This document shows, one piece after another, positions 10,187 through 22,019 of a stretch of 64,000 nt of DNA (position 1 is its first letter; each line of letters begins with the position of its first letter). The position numbers were made by a program, and so were the translations under genes. Below the pieces are notes generated by a model, which had not been told where the DNA came from, ran no database searches, and saw only the letters and a list, made by a program, of their open reading frames with translations. Origin of the DNA: Nemertoderma westbladi (taxonomy: Eukaryota; Xenacoelomorpha; Nemertodermatida; Nemertodermatidae); NCBI GenBank assembly GCA_032718475.1, contig JAUCBJ010008197.1, forward strand, positions 53,924 through 117,923. Reading direction: 5' to 3'.

Positions 10187-13100
10187 GTTTGGTTCTTGGT
10201 AGCAACGAATCTACTGTCAATATCACATACTTGATGGGAATTTCCTTTTGTCCATGTAATGATCCAACTTCCATTAGTGTCGACTTGGTTTTTTCCATGT
10301 CTGCGACCACACTTGCCACTTCCTCATCAACGTAACTTTGGTTAGATGCATGATCTAATAGACAATATATGCGCTTAGAACCAAACTCACCTTGAATTTT
10401 GACTTGAATTATGCTGAAAGCAGCGGACTGCGTTCGAGTTAGCAGGGTGGTGCTGGGTTCCGAATCAGTTGCATAAATTTCTGGTTCTGAAGTTTCTCTG
10501 TACTCGTATTCACCTTCACTTGATGAACCTGATTGGTAATTAGTCTCAAAATCGGTTGTTTGGGCAAATGTTACGTTGCGCTTGGTGGTATTAGCAGGTC
10601 TAGTCAATACTCTAGGATGGTCCTGTAGATATCTTTTAGTAGGCGTGTGTTGAGATGTGTGCAATAATCTGTGGTGCAATCGAACACAGTCAACGCATCC
10701 CTTACTTACGCTAGAGGTGGTACAGTCCCGCCGCTTATGCCCAGTGCCTAAACACTTCCAGCAAGCGTCTAGCGACCGAATGGCTAAACGCCGTTTCTCT
10801 ACATCGAGTTTGGAAAACAGGTTGCACCCTACCAGCTTGTGGTCATTTGATTTCTGAGTCAATTGATGACAATATTGACATCCACGAAAATCTGGTGGCA
10901 ATTGTTGCACTGTAGTTACCTTGGGTCCAATGGGTGGCGCTACTTTAATTTTGGCGCTATATCCCGCAGCCGAATTCACCTTTGTCATTTCTTGGTCAGA
11001 TAAGGAAGTGTATGATGATGCTGGGTTACCAGCACTTACCATTGTGCTCTTAAATTTGAGTTGCTGACGTCTTTCTACTCCTAAATACTCTTCAGGGTAA
11101 TTAGACCTCAACTCGGCCTCACCTTCTGCTGATATTACATCGTAAATATGTTTAATAGATAGTGATTCCCCCCTAGCTTCTACTCGGCTTTCTAGGCCCC
11201 TTACCTTTCGCCTATGGCGCAGTGTAAGTCGTTTCATAATGTCTCGTAGAATATCCGGTCTGGATCCGTAATGCTCACACCCATATATTGGCAAAATCTT
11301 GATTGCTGATTTTATAGCATCGGCTAGTTTCACTACTTCTATGGGTGTTACGGCTGGATTTCCCTTTGTCAATTCTTCAACTACTGAGCGAGCCATTCTA
11401 ACATTACCACCATAGGTGGTTACTAACCGCTCATAGGCAGATTCAAAGGCATTATCGTCTCCCACAAATGTACTTACTAGTTCCTTGGGTTCCCCTTTTA
11501 AGAATTGGTATAGATAACAAAATTTCTCATGTGATGTAAAATCCTGTGACGCTACACAGGAATCTATATAATGAATGAAACTTCTCCAGTGTTTCGGTAA
11601 TCCAGTGAAACAAGGTGGTTGCTGTGGAGGGAGACTCTGTCTCGCACCAAATTTAGATAACTCTGATGCGATCACTGTTACTGGCGTTGAGCCACTCCCT
11701 TCTACATTTGAAGAACCTCGAATATTTCTTGGTTGTTGGTTCAACTTCATGCCGGGTTTAAATATTCTAGATTGAAAGTGTGGTCTCGATCCCGGATACA
11801 TTCCTTTTGCAGTCGATGAAGGATCATATACTTCCTCCGAATCTGTGTTACATTCCATCGCTTGAAATTGAACCTTGGATTTTAGTAGTGTGATTGGGTT
11901 TACTTCAGGGAGATTCTCGGATAATTCTCGAGTGTGAATATCTACCCTTTCACGCTCTCTTTGAGTACTATCTACTTTATCCTGCACTTCCTGAACCGAC
12001 CACTTTACAGACTCAAACTCTTGATTTACTTTACCTTCAATATGTTGAACCTGATCTTTAATGTCTCTTACCTCTTGCATCATCCTCTGGTTGCCTTCTT
12101 GGATGGCTTGTTGTAATTGATACATTCCAACTTGACGTTGTTCTGTTGTTTCGTTCGGTCTAAAGTTACGGTTATCATGGGAATAGTCCCAATCCACCAA
12201 TTGTTCGTCCTCCTTCATCCTAAAATTCTCGCGTGACTCACCATTATCTGCCGGATTTATAATGCCCCTTATAATGGGTGAAATGTGCTGGCATTCTATG
12301 CACTTACAACCTAACAAATGGTGTGGAGATAAATGGTCCATGTGTTTGGGGTCACGAGGGTGTTGCGGGTAGTCAGGCCACTTACTATTGGTGGAGTTCA
12401 ATATCCTCGCAGACCCACTGGTCTGTCGTTGCTCCAAAATTACGCTGGGTGGAGAATCGTCTTCTGGGTTAACCCAGCCCTTCCCTGCAAACTGGCGATG
12501 AAAAGATTCAATAAAATGGACTTTAGATTCCATTCCCTTCTTATCGTGAGTTTGATTGTATCGTTCTATGGAAGATGCAACATGGTCTATCCCACTTAAC
12601 AATGACTCGGCGCGCTGACATCGAAGAGCTGTCTTGGCTTCTTCTAACTGCATGGCTATGCGACGGCGATTATCCTCTAACTCATTCGCTTTGCGGTGGC
12701 GCTCCTGCTCCCCTAATTTTCGATGTTGATCGATTATCAATGCCTCTTGTTTTTCCTTCAACTCTAATCTTTGGCGGGCAATCTCCCGTTCATGTGCGTG
12801 ACGTTTATTCTCATCAGCAATACGCTGTAATTGAGCATTGGTGTCACGCTCAATTCGTCTCCGTTCGATGGCTGCAAGTTTATCCGCCTTGGTACGTTCC
12901 GCCTCTGCCCTGGCGTGTTCAATTTTGGCTTCCGCTCGGGCGCGTTGAGCCTCGCGTTCGGCACTTTCGCACTCGATTTCTAGCAAACGATCATTCGCTT
13001 CCCTCTCCCGCCTGGTGGCTTCATCTCGAGTTGTGGTGTCCAAAATATTACTGCCTCCTGCTAAACTTAAGCGCGAAATATCTTGGGTGATCGTCTGCAA

Positions 13101-14027
13101 CTCAGCTTCCGCGAGCTCGGTGCTTATTCGTATCACTTCGCTCTGTTCAAAATGTAACTTCTCCATCTCGGCTCGGCGACCATCTTCGCTTAACCTTCTA
13201 ACTGTGTCCATCTGCGATGCAGTTATTGACTGCGAACTTACTGACTCGCTATGTCGATACCACCTTCCACTTAATTGAGATGGTACACTATCATCTACAT
13301 GAGCAGTTATCTTACCTGATTTTTCGTTCTCCTTTGTTGGTAATGGTAGTCCAGGTACTACCACTCCCTTCTTATGAAGATATATCTCCAACTTACCCTT
13401 GAAACCCTGAAACCATTCATTTAGCTCAATATCTTCAGAGTCAAATGTTTCGGTTTCGGGTCCCTCCTCCAAACTAGCGCGATAATTTACTCTAAGCACA
13501 TTTATACGCTTATTCATATCTATGAAATGGTTACGAATTACCTGCAACTTATCATATAGGGATGTCAGAGTTTTAAACTGTCTCTCTTTGGTCGCTATAC
13601 TCACCAACTTCTGTAAATTGATTGTTTGCAGGTGTAACAGCTGATCATATTCATCTAGCATTCTGGCTAAATCTGCCGGGTCATAGGATCCACTGTCTAG
13701 GCATTTGGTTAATTTATTTGTCGCCTTGGTTACCTTACCCATGTAACCACCTGCACTTTTATTAATTGTAGGATGCCTCAAGGATGTGTTACTATCGTCA
13801 CTGCTGTCAGCATCAGGGATTTCATCATCAGGGATTTCATCATCAGGGTGTCGAGCAGCACCCTCAACTATAAACCCAGAAGCAGGGACGATACCTACTG
13901 TCTGTGTGGTAGGGGCACTAATAGTCTCAATTACGTCAGGTGTGGTGACGTTTAATTGCTGACTGGACTCGTCAGCAGTCTCATATTGTTCTGTTACCGG
14001 AACGTCGGTATTTGTTGTTTGACTCAT
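10187..14027 (-). pseudogene. BEL2 Gag-protease (very long, coiled-coil rich)
   Basis: About 1,280 codons are open from the ATG at 14027 until the LINE-A insertion. Order: acidic N-terminus with a short DDEIP repeat (residues about 60-75), helical region, a long charged helix rich in Glu, Arg and Ala (about 280-475), a Cys-rich patch ('GCKCIEC', about 580), a second helical stretch, a capsid-like Gag region (about 820-1010), zinc knuckles (about 1050-1130, including 'CWKCLGTGHKRRDC') and an aspartic protease start (about 1224, 'LLDHASNQS'). The usual protease signature is D-S/T-G, and this copy has D-H-A, which may weaken activity. The nominal stop at 10074 lies in LINE-A. The product would be the structural protein of the particle. 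Confidence 0.9.
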
Positions 14028-14829
14028 TTTTGGGATTTTTATATTTTATATTGATTACAATTTTTTAATTTTAATTTGAATTTAATTTAATGAAATTCTT
14101 TGCTTGTAATAGTTTACAAATTATTACACCAATTCAAATGTGAATTCAAATAAAACAACTTTTACAACTCAATTAATTTCCTATTATCTTATATTTTATT
14201 TATTTCATAAATATAGCCTTGGCTCGACTTTAGGAGACCCTGGATGGTGGGACAATAAGACACAACAAAAGGAAGTAATTTAAATTTTACTTAAAAATTA
14301 CAACACCAAATTTATTTTGTATGCACAAGTATGCCACAAATACTGTGCATAAGTATTTTAACAAACCTTCAAACAGCCACAAATGAACTATAGATCCCAC
14401 AAGCACAATCCTATCGACACTACGACCATCCTGTGATTGCTGCTAAACGACGCCGTCCCACGTCCCAACCTCGTGAATGATCAGTTCACTTGCGTACCAA
14501 GTCAAACGTCCCCAGATCCCGGATTGGTTGCGGTGACGAAAGTGATGTTCCTGTAAGTTGTATTAGAGAATTAGATGGCTGTCTGGTAGATTTACCCTAA
14601 TTTTGTCCTAAAAATTTCGAGCGAAATATAAATTTTTTAATTTCTTATAAATCTTATAACGCAGTCCCTTTGGCTCTACAAACTTTCAAACTCGATACAA
14701 ACTTTACTCAACGGCGGCGCTATAGCAACTCTGTGATTTATTTATAATTTTTTACAACGCAAATCAGCTAAGAATTTGTTAAAAAGGTTTCGCTAAAGCA
14801 GATTGCAGATTTATTAACATAATAACCAC
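14028..14829 (-). other. BEL2 leader between 5' LTR and gag
   Basis: This is untranslated internal sequence of BEL2. The base next to the LTR starts GTGGTTATTATG on the minus strand, so a primer site starting TGG is possible, but I cannot match it to a tRNA. I see no gene. Confidence 0.6.
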
Positions 14830-16318
14830 TGTAGAATACGTATCAAATTATCGCAATACGTATCAGTTTCGAAAGAAAACAAAACAATAAACCGGTCTAT
14901 ATAAAGCTCAACAAGGAAACTCCAGTTGGTGAGGAATCCCTGCCTGCCTGCTAATATTATCAACCTTTAATACAATTTACTAGCGTGATGGCCCCTTATC
15001 CACCACGTATACTGCAAGCTAAACTGCCGATAGGTAAGGGTTGTATCGAGTACAATTTATAAACAAACAAAATATAAACAACAATTTATCTTAAATTTTC
15101 CCACAAAACAAATTCTGTATATTTCTATACACCGCACCGCTGTCGACGGTAGTAAAAGGAAGGAAACTATACGCAATACTAAACCTGGTTATCTCGTGGG
15201 TGAATTTGCCGATATTCTCTAATTTTCACTTCTACTCTGTAAAGTAACTGTAAGAGTGTCAATCTAATGATTGTGAGAGATGATTAGCTATCTAAATACC
15301 CAAATACATTTATTTCTGGACAGTGAATAATGCTGTAGCTGAAACTTGGTATATAAGCTTACTCACCCCCAACAAAGTCAACATATTAAGATGAAGTGAA
15401 ATGAATATTAGTATCCCAATGAGACCCAAACCTAAGCCAAAACGATGAGCGCTGATACCAAATATATATCAACACTCTCCCCCCTTTGCACTTCCGTGAT
15501 GCCTGTGTGGTTATTATGATGGGGTATCCCGGTTCAATTTGGCCCAAAACCCAAGAACAGGAAATAGTTAAAGCACCAGTTAACCTAATGGAATTGTGTA
15601 CATCAACCTAATGAGACCCCCCTCCCCTTGTGGCTTGCCCAGTCCAACTTACTGCCCTTATGTTTCACTCGTGTTGTGTAACATCATCCATCCATTTTGG
15701 GCTCCTGCAGTCGGCCGGTACGGCTCGACCTCCTCACTCCATAATTATATTAGACGGAGAATGCGCCTCTCATGTTAAAACAATGGGGTTTTAATTCCGA
15801 ACCGATCGCTGGATGTCTTTATCGCATACTGATTTGCAAAATTACCAACACAAACAAATAATTGGGTTAATACATATCTATAGGTACGAATACATTTAAC
15901 GGTACAAAATCAGAACTTGGATATAAGATAAATTCAATACAAATGATCTGAAACAAAATTCAATATATAATCTTGAAGAGTAAATACTGTAAGAATATAG
16001 GTCTGTTTTGCAACCATATAATAACAAAACTGGTTTTTACCGGTTCCAGTAAGTTCTCGTTGACATTGCATAAAATTCAGTAAACCGGTTTTACTTGGAT
16101 ATGAGTAGCTACTAGCTTTCTTATTCGTCCAGCAAACAGATAAATGGCCAATCACAGCGCCCTTCTTATCACCTACATGGAATGGGCCTGGCGCATGCGC
16201 ATAACTGAACAGTATCTAAATCAATTTAGAAGGGCCACCCGTTTAGGTAGAAATGTATTGGCACAAAATAAATGAGTTTTTTCCTGTATTGCTACTGCAG
16301 TACGTACAGAGTTTAACA
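14830..16318 (-). repeat. 5' LTR of BEL2
   Basis: This 1489-bp repeat is the partner of 3987-5475 and is followed by the GAGGG duplication (16319-16323). Promoter and poly(A) signals would lie here but are not individually recognisable. Confidence 0.95.
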
Positions 16319-16323
16319 GAGGG

Positions 16324-18194
16324 CCTGTAGTTTGAATGTGGTGCTCTACCGAATGCCTCACTGGTTCACTAGCTAGTTTATCCTTAAATACCATACTGTA
16401 CTGTTCCAGCAAAGAATTTAACCAGTTTTTATCATTTACCAATAAGATATTACCACTTTGCATGGGTGGGAAACTGATTGACGAGGTAAGGTTTGTGGTA
16501 CCGGAAGAAATACCGTTAGCTACTGTATGGGAGATTGCGTGTGCTACACCAAACACATTGAACATTAATAATATGAAACAAACACCAAATAAACCGCGTG
16601 AAAATATGGGTTTAGTTAAACAATTCAACAATATGGATAATACTGTCAATAAACACAAAACCAATGTTTTACTGCCTAATTTAAAGACAGTTTCAAACCA
16701 GAAATTGTCTGCTGAACATTGAGAATTGGATATAGAATTGATACTACCACTTTGTACACCGTTATCTGAAGTTACTTGCACATAAATTTGTTTGGATCTA
16801 CAATCGATACTAATATTATGGGCTTGCAAAAAATCAAGACCCAAAATAGGTTGGCTAACTTCTGCTAAAATAAATCGCCAAGAGAACTCTTTATTGCCTA
16901 AACATGGCAACTCAAAACGCAATAAACCTTCCCCAAAAGTTGGGATTTTAGACAAATTTGCGGCTGTTAAATTTATATTCATTGAGGGCCGCTTATCGCT
17001 TAAATATTTTCCATACATCTGGGGAAGTATGGAGAAGTCACTACCAGAATCTACTAGGAACTGACCTACAGGCGACGCCGAAATGTGGACTGCGTTAACC
17101 GATCCCGAATCTCCATTATTATCGCCTCTGATCGGATGTCGTCGCGATGAGGACTGGCGGAATGAGCATGGTGGTATGCAACTTTGGGTTTCCGAACGAT
17201 GAAGGAAATGTTGCTCACACCACGGTCCTCTCGTATCATATTGTCGGGGTTGCGGGTTTCTCTCTCTCGACCGACTTGTCCGCGAGTCCGACCCCCGATG
17301 TTGAGAATAACTCCGGTTCCTATATCCCGGATGCGAACGCGAATGCGATCTACTACGACTTTGATTTGTCAAATCGCGAAGTTGGCTAGCAATTTGTGCG
17401 ACCTGTTCTGTCAGCGCCTGTTGAGATTGCCACAGTAGACGCTGCGAATCTGGAATCGTCGAATCAGAAACTCGAGAAATTGGGTTTGAGTTAGTAGAGG
17501 ATGATGTTGAGAAACTCGCAGTGTTTTGAAACTGCTGCTGTTCTACCATCTTGTCAGCCACTTCTGCAAGATCGTCCAACGAGAGTTTATCGAGCGAACT
17601 GAGAACTATTCCCACAGTTTGGGGTAGAATTTCCAAAAAACGTAATCGCACAATTTGTTCGTTACCCGGTGCCAGTCGAGTCATCTGTCGGAGTGCTGCA
17701 GATGGTTTTCTATCACCCAACTCCTGGGCCGCACGCAACTGACGCAGTCGGCGGTCATCACTATCCGCAAGATGAGATATTATATTTTGCCTAATTGTCT
17801 CGAACGAATCTAGCACGTTAACGCCAGCATCTAAAATAGTTTCCGTCGGCAGAGCGGCTAGAATATTGGACTTTTTAGAAGCATCAGTTTGCCCTTGAAG
17901 AACTGCCTCCACTTGCTGAAACCAGATTCTGGCATCTTTTGCATATAATTCAGGTAGTCTGAACTTTTGGGGTACCGACGTTGTACCGGTACCGGTAGAT
18001 ATAGTGGCATCGGTTTGCATCACTCTTGCTTGATAATTATCGAGCAATAGTTTCACTGCGGATGGATTTTCCTTATCCAGATAAACTATTATTTCAGCCT
18101 TCGTTTTTGGAAGGACAAAATCTGGATCATGGCTATTTAGGGCTTTTAAAATGTCAGATAATGCAGCTTTTTTGCAATCGGTATACAACGGCAT
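16324..18194 (-). pseudogene. Gypsy Gag-protease with an unusual hydrophobic linker
   Basis: I place the start at the ATG at 18194, because the frame upstream to 18248 lacks ATG and overlaps the primer site. The N-terminus is a Gag of the 'WFQQVEAVL' and 'RLRQLRAAQELGDRKPSAALRQM' type. Next come a Gln/Ser region, an Arg/Ser-rich stretch, a CHCC zinc motif ('CEQHFLHRSETQSCIPPC', near 17160) and an aspartic protease ('FLVDSGSDFSIL', near 17060). Between protease and RT lies a strongly hydrophobic segment of about 60 residues (16490-16690) that could form two membrane helices. The ORF is intact up to the BEL2 insertion at 16323. The frame resumes in the RT at 3981 once BEL2 and one TSD are discounted. 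Confidence 0.9.
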
Positions 18195-18231
18195 CCTGCA
18201 GATATACGGTTTGTAGATAAGGTTCAATTCA

Positions 18232-18248
18232 GTCGTCTGGGTCACCAA
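18232..18248 (-). promoter_or_regulatory. Gypsy primer binding site, tRNA-Trp-like
   Basis: One base inside the 5' LTR the minus strand reads TGGTGACCCAGACG. It starts with TGG (complement of tRNA CCA) and resembles the complement of the 3' end of tRNA-Trp with a few mismatches. This is the site where a tRNA primes minus-strand DNA synthesis. Confidence 0.65.
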
Positions 18249-18461
18249 TGTAAGTATCTATATTGATACTGCTGAAAACAGTCACCAAATGTATCTTTGT
18301 ATATTTTTATTTAACCTTTGTAATTCTGTGTTCCGTATTATAGTCGGGTACCAGTAGTTGAATATAGAACTCAAAATGTCTGCACACTACAGTACTGCAG
18401 TCAGTGTTACATATGTATATGGATCAATATCCAAGGTAGTATTAAATCAAGCTACTTTACA
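18249..18461 (-). repeat. 5' LTR of the Gypsy element
   Basis: This 213-bp repeat is the partner of 1084-1296 and is followed by the AGCGG duplication at 18462-18466, where BEL1 gag resumes. Confidence 0.95.
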
Positions 18462-18466
18462 AGCGG

Positions 18467-21400
18467 TAAGGACACCGAAAGATCTTATTATGTCAATAAA
18501 ACGAGGAAAGACGTAAGTAAATCTAAGTCTCGAACCAGTGACAGGAGAGAACAGGTAACAACTCCTCCTACGTCTCCTAAGAGAATTCATGGAAGAAAGC
18601 CCGAGGAAAGAACAAGTGTGCACAACACAACACAGGTTAAAGTAAGTAACATCAAACCCAAATGTGTATTGTGCGACGGGCCACATTGCTTGAGTGGGTG
18701 TGATGAATTCTTGAAAAAATCACTGAAGGATAGACGTGATGTCATGTGGGATAAGCGGTTGTGTTATAATTGCCTCAGACGAGGACACCAACGACGGACC
18801 TGTTACTCAGACGCGAGGTGTGCTAAGTGCGGCGCAAAACATCACATCTTGCTGCACACCGAATTTGACAGAACCCGCACGAGTCAGGTAAGTGAGCCCG
18901 AACTACATGTCCAATTCAGTGATGTGAACGACACTGACCACAGTTCTGAGATGGAAGGATTCTACACAGACAAATTCTCCGACGAAAATGAATCCTGTTA
19001 TATGATAAATACCACTGTGTATCGAGCACTTACGTACGAGACTGAATCGGAAGCGGAAAATCCTCGACTGACTATTCCGGACCGACAACCATCTTGGAAA
19101 GCACCAACTTCCTCCGTCGGTATCCAAGAATTCCATGTGGTGCAACTGAGAGTCCATTGGCTAGGGAAGAGCCTCATAGTAAACGCCCTCCTTGACTCCG
19201 GCAGCACAGGCACCTTCATTGACAAAGAACTAGCCGAAGACATCTTTGCTGGACAACCCAAGTTCTGAACTAAGTTGAACCTTTCAGGAATTATGCAGGT
19301 TTGGAAATCCACAGTAGCCACAGATTACTACGTGGGTGCGTTGTCCACTCCCCAGGATGAACTAGGAGAACAAAGTGTAAGGTCAGTCAAAATGGTGGCT
19401 ATAAAGAACTTTGCTACTAGCCAAGTGGAGCCTTACAACTGGGATGAAGACCATTTTACCCAGCACATGATATACCTAGATTTAATACCGATTACCCAGG
19501 GGTGCAGATATTAATCGGCCAAAATGCGCATGAAGCGCTTGAGACATTAGAAAAACGGCCTGCTCGACCGCAACCATTGCAAACGTACGCGGGAAGAACG
19601 AGAGTAGGTTGGTACTTCACTGGACCTTCCCGTAGAACCCTAATGGAAAGACTCCCTAATGAGAGAATACATCAGGTGAGTGAATGGGAAGAAGAAATCA
19701 GTAAGGGAGAAACCACAACTGAGGGAACCCCATACTCCTCAGATAATGACGATATCAATCAATTATATGATGAGGAAAATGCAATCGATCTCCTCACCGA
19801 GAACCAAACTTGGTTAAACCAAGTCAACCTATGCCATCTCATCAATCAACATGGCGGACAATTTACTTATAATGACGAATTAAACGAAGTGATAGATCGA
19901 TACAATAATAACATCCGCGATGAACACGCCGTACGATTCTTTACTCAAGAAGCCGTAGAGCCTAATTCCTACGACAAAGCCTTCTCTGTCGAGGAAGAGA
20001 GAGCCAAGCAGATTCAGGAAACAACTACCCGTTATCTGAAGGACGAAGGTCGCTATGAGATTGGTCTTCCGTTCCGACGGCGAGAAACCCAGCTTTATAA
20101 ATAACCGACCTTTAGCGGAAAAGAGAATCGCGCAACTACATCGGCGTCTTACGGCCAACGTTCATGCCAGGGAAATGTATAAAACCCAGCTGAAGAAATT
20201 TATCGATAAAGGATACGCGGAGCGAGTTCCGGAAGAGTTTTCAAGTTCAAGTTTGTATAATAGTAATCATATGATATGAAATTGCACTTGTTCATCACCT
20301 AACGACGATTTATTATGGGGGTAGTGACTGTTTGCAATGAAGAAACACCCATAACGGAGAGAACGTATTATCTAACACATCATTACGTTCCCAAGCCCGG
20401 TAAACCCAACGAAGTCCGGGTAGTGTTTGACGGCTCCGCCCTTTACATGGGTCAATCCCTGAACTCAGAACTGTTGCCGGGACCCAACTTACTCCAATCC
20501 TTGTTGGGAATATTATTAAGATTACGGCAATATTCTATCGCATTCGCTTCGGACATAGAAGGCATGTTCTTACAAGTCAAGGCGCTGGATAGGGATCGAG
20601 ACAGCCTACAATTTCTGTGGTGGCCTGAAGGAGACCTCAACTGAAAACCGGTGGAGTACTGGATGACCATCCAGGCTTTCGGGATCATCTCGAGCCCCTC
20701 GAATGCTTGTTCGGTAGTGCGTACCACTGCCGATGACAACCGAGACGCCTTCTCTAAAGCGGTTATCGACAACATCAAACGGGATATATACATGGACGAT
20801 AATTTAAAGTCCCTCCCATCGGTGGAAGAAGCCATTGATGTTGCCAAGGGAACGGTGGAGTGCTTGCAACATGGTGGATTTCGGCTAACCAAGTTCACTA
20901 GTAACTCCCGCGAGTTTCTGGAATCGATCCCGGTAGAAGACCAAGGTGTTAAAGATCTAGACCTCATCAAGGACGATCTTCTGGAAACCAAGACACTTGG
21001 CTTAAAATGGGACACGGAGAGAGATATCTTGTTTTTCCAGTTAAAACAATGAGAGAATCCAGTTAGAACTAAACGGATTTGTTTAAGTATTCTGAGCACT
21101 TATTTCGATCCATTGGGATTTATTAGCCCAGTTATATTAGTTGCTCTGAGCTTAGTGCAACAAATGTGGCTCGAAAACCACTCGTGGGATGATCCACTTA
21201 AGGGAAAACTACTAAAGAAGTGGATGAAATGGGAAGATTCTCTACCATCCATCGAGAACTTTAAGATTTCCCGTTCATATTTTGGTCATGTTCTCCCCAC
21301 GTATTCCTATCAACTCCATGTGTTTGGAGACGCCAGCGATATGGGAATAGGTATAGTAGCCTACCTGAAAGTTGAAACTCCAGATGGAATTAAAGTTGCC

Positions 21401-22019
21401 TTGGTCACCTCTCTCTAAGGCCTTGATAAACAACAAATTACGAGTTCCTCGAGCGGAGTTAAAGGCGGCTCTATACGCTACAGCCATCAGCTGGAATGTA
21501 ACAGAACAGATCGACTATCCACTGGAGAAAACTGTCTATTGGACTGATGCTTTACTCATTCTGGAGTATATAACAAATGAAGTCTGTCAGTTCAGCGTCT
21601 TCGTTACCAACAGAGTAGCCATTATACTTAGTCACTCTAATGTAGATCAATGGAGAAATTGCCCTGGGACGATTAATCCAGCTGACATCGCTTCCAGAGG
21701 AGCAACTCCTCAAGAACTGATAGATACTCCAGACTGGTTAGGTGGACCCGACTTCCTAAGTAAAGAAGAGGATGAATGGCCTCCTCATCTCACCACGGCT
21801 GAGATTAGACAAGCCAAGGGAGTGGAGAAAGTCAAACCTAAAACGCGGACGAGTAAATCAAAGTTATTTAAACCCGTGATAGATCTGTCTGTACTACACA
21901 TCTCCGGGGACGACGCTATGAATCTAAACTCCCCCACCACAAACAAATCTGTTTAATAGAAATCAGATAATTTAAATAGAAATCAGAGAAAGAGACTGGA
22001 AATCTGGAACACCAGATGT
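18467..22019 (+). pseudogene. BEL1 Gag end, protease, RT and RNase H
   Basis: The frame runs from a basic Gag tail into three Cys/His knuckles (18667-18860, including 'CYNCLRRGHQRRTC') and an aspartic protease ('LLDSGSTGTF', near 19190). A TGA at 19266 replaces the CGA present in BEL3. Further breaks are an indel near 19490, stops at 20102, 20642 and 21050, a 102-bp insertion at 20237-20338 and a shift near 21410. The RT (20315-21052) still shows 'ASDIEGMF' and the catalytic YMDD (near 20790). RNase H and the following 'INPADIASRG' region extend to 21956. The segment ends at the BEL3 TSD (22015-22019), and the pol frame continues at 35344. Confidence 0.92.
20237..20338. mobile_element. 102-bp insertion in BEL1 RT, TSD GAAGA
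   Basis: Compared with BEL3 (29824), BEL1 has 102 extra bases flanked by the direct repeat GAAGA (20232-20236 and 20339-20343). No terminal inverted repeat is evident. It could be a very small transposon relic or a filler insertion. Confidence 0.5.

Larger units (their letters stand above)
3987..16318 (-). mobile_element. BEL2: internally deleted BEL/Pao element nested in Gypsy
   Basis: Two 1489-bp LTRs (3987-5475 and 14830-16318) begin TGTAGAATAC and end GTTTAACA. The 5-bp TSD GAGGG is at 3982-3986 and 16319-16323. The LTRs differ at only a handful of positions, so this is a young insertion. Order on the minus strand is leader, long gag-protease (14027-10187, continued from 8754), a truncated pol in which RT, RNase H and the integrase core are missing, the integrase C-terminal domain, then a 2-kb region without a clear gene. 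A LINE fragment (LINE-A) sits inside the protease. With RT deleted, BEL2 must have moved with enzymes supplied by a relative, or lost them after insertion. Confidence 0.94.
1084..18461 (-). mobile_element. Gypsy (Ty3-type, CsRn1-like) retrotransposon, split by BEL2
   Basis: Both LTRs are 213 bp (1084-1296 and 18249-18461), start TGTAAG and end TTTACA. The 5-bp TSD AGCGG lies at 1079-1083 and 18462-18466. Order on the minus strand is gag-protease (18194-16324), RT-RNase H (3981-2598), integrase (about 2597-1582). The 12.3-kb BEL2 sits between protease and RT. Removing it and one TSD copy leaves about 5.0 kb, a normal size. The Gag zinc motif is of the CHCC type and the primer site resembles a tRNA-Trp site. 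As I recall, both were reported for the CsRn1 clade. The LTRs differ at about three positions. The integrase region is frameshifted, so the copy is inactive. Confidence 0.93.

Noticed and set aside
12575-13090. 171-codon plus-strand ORF
   Set aside because: It is an antisense shadow of the BEL2 gag coiled-coil region.
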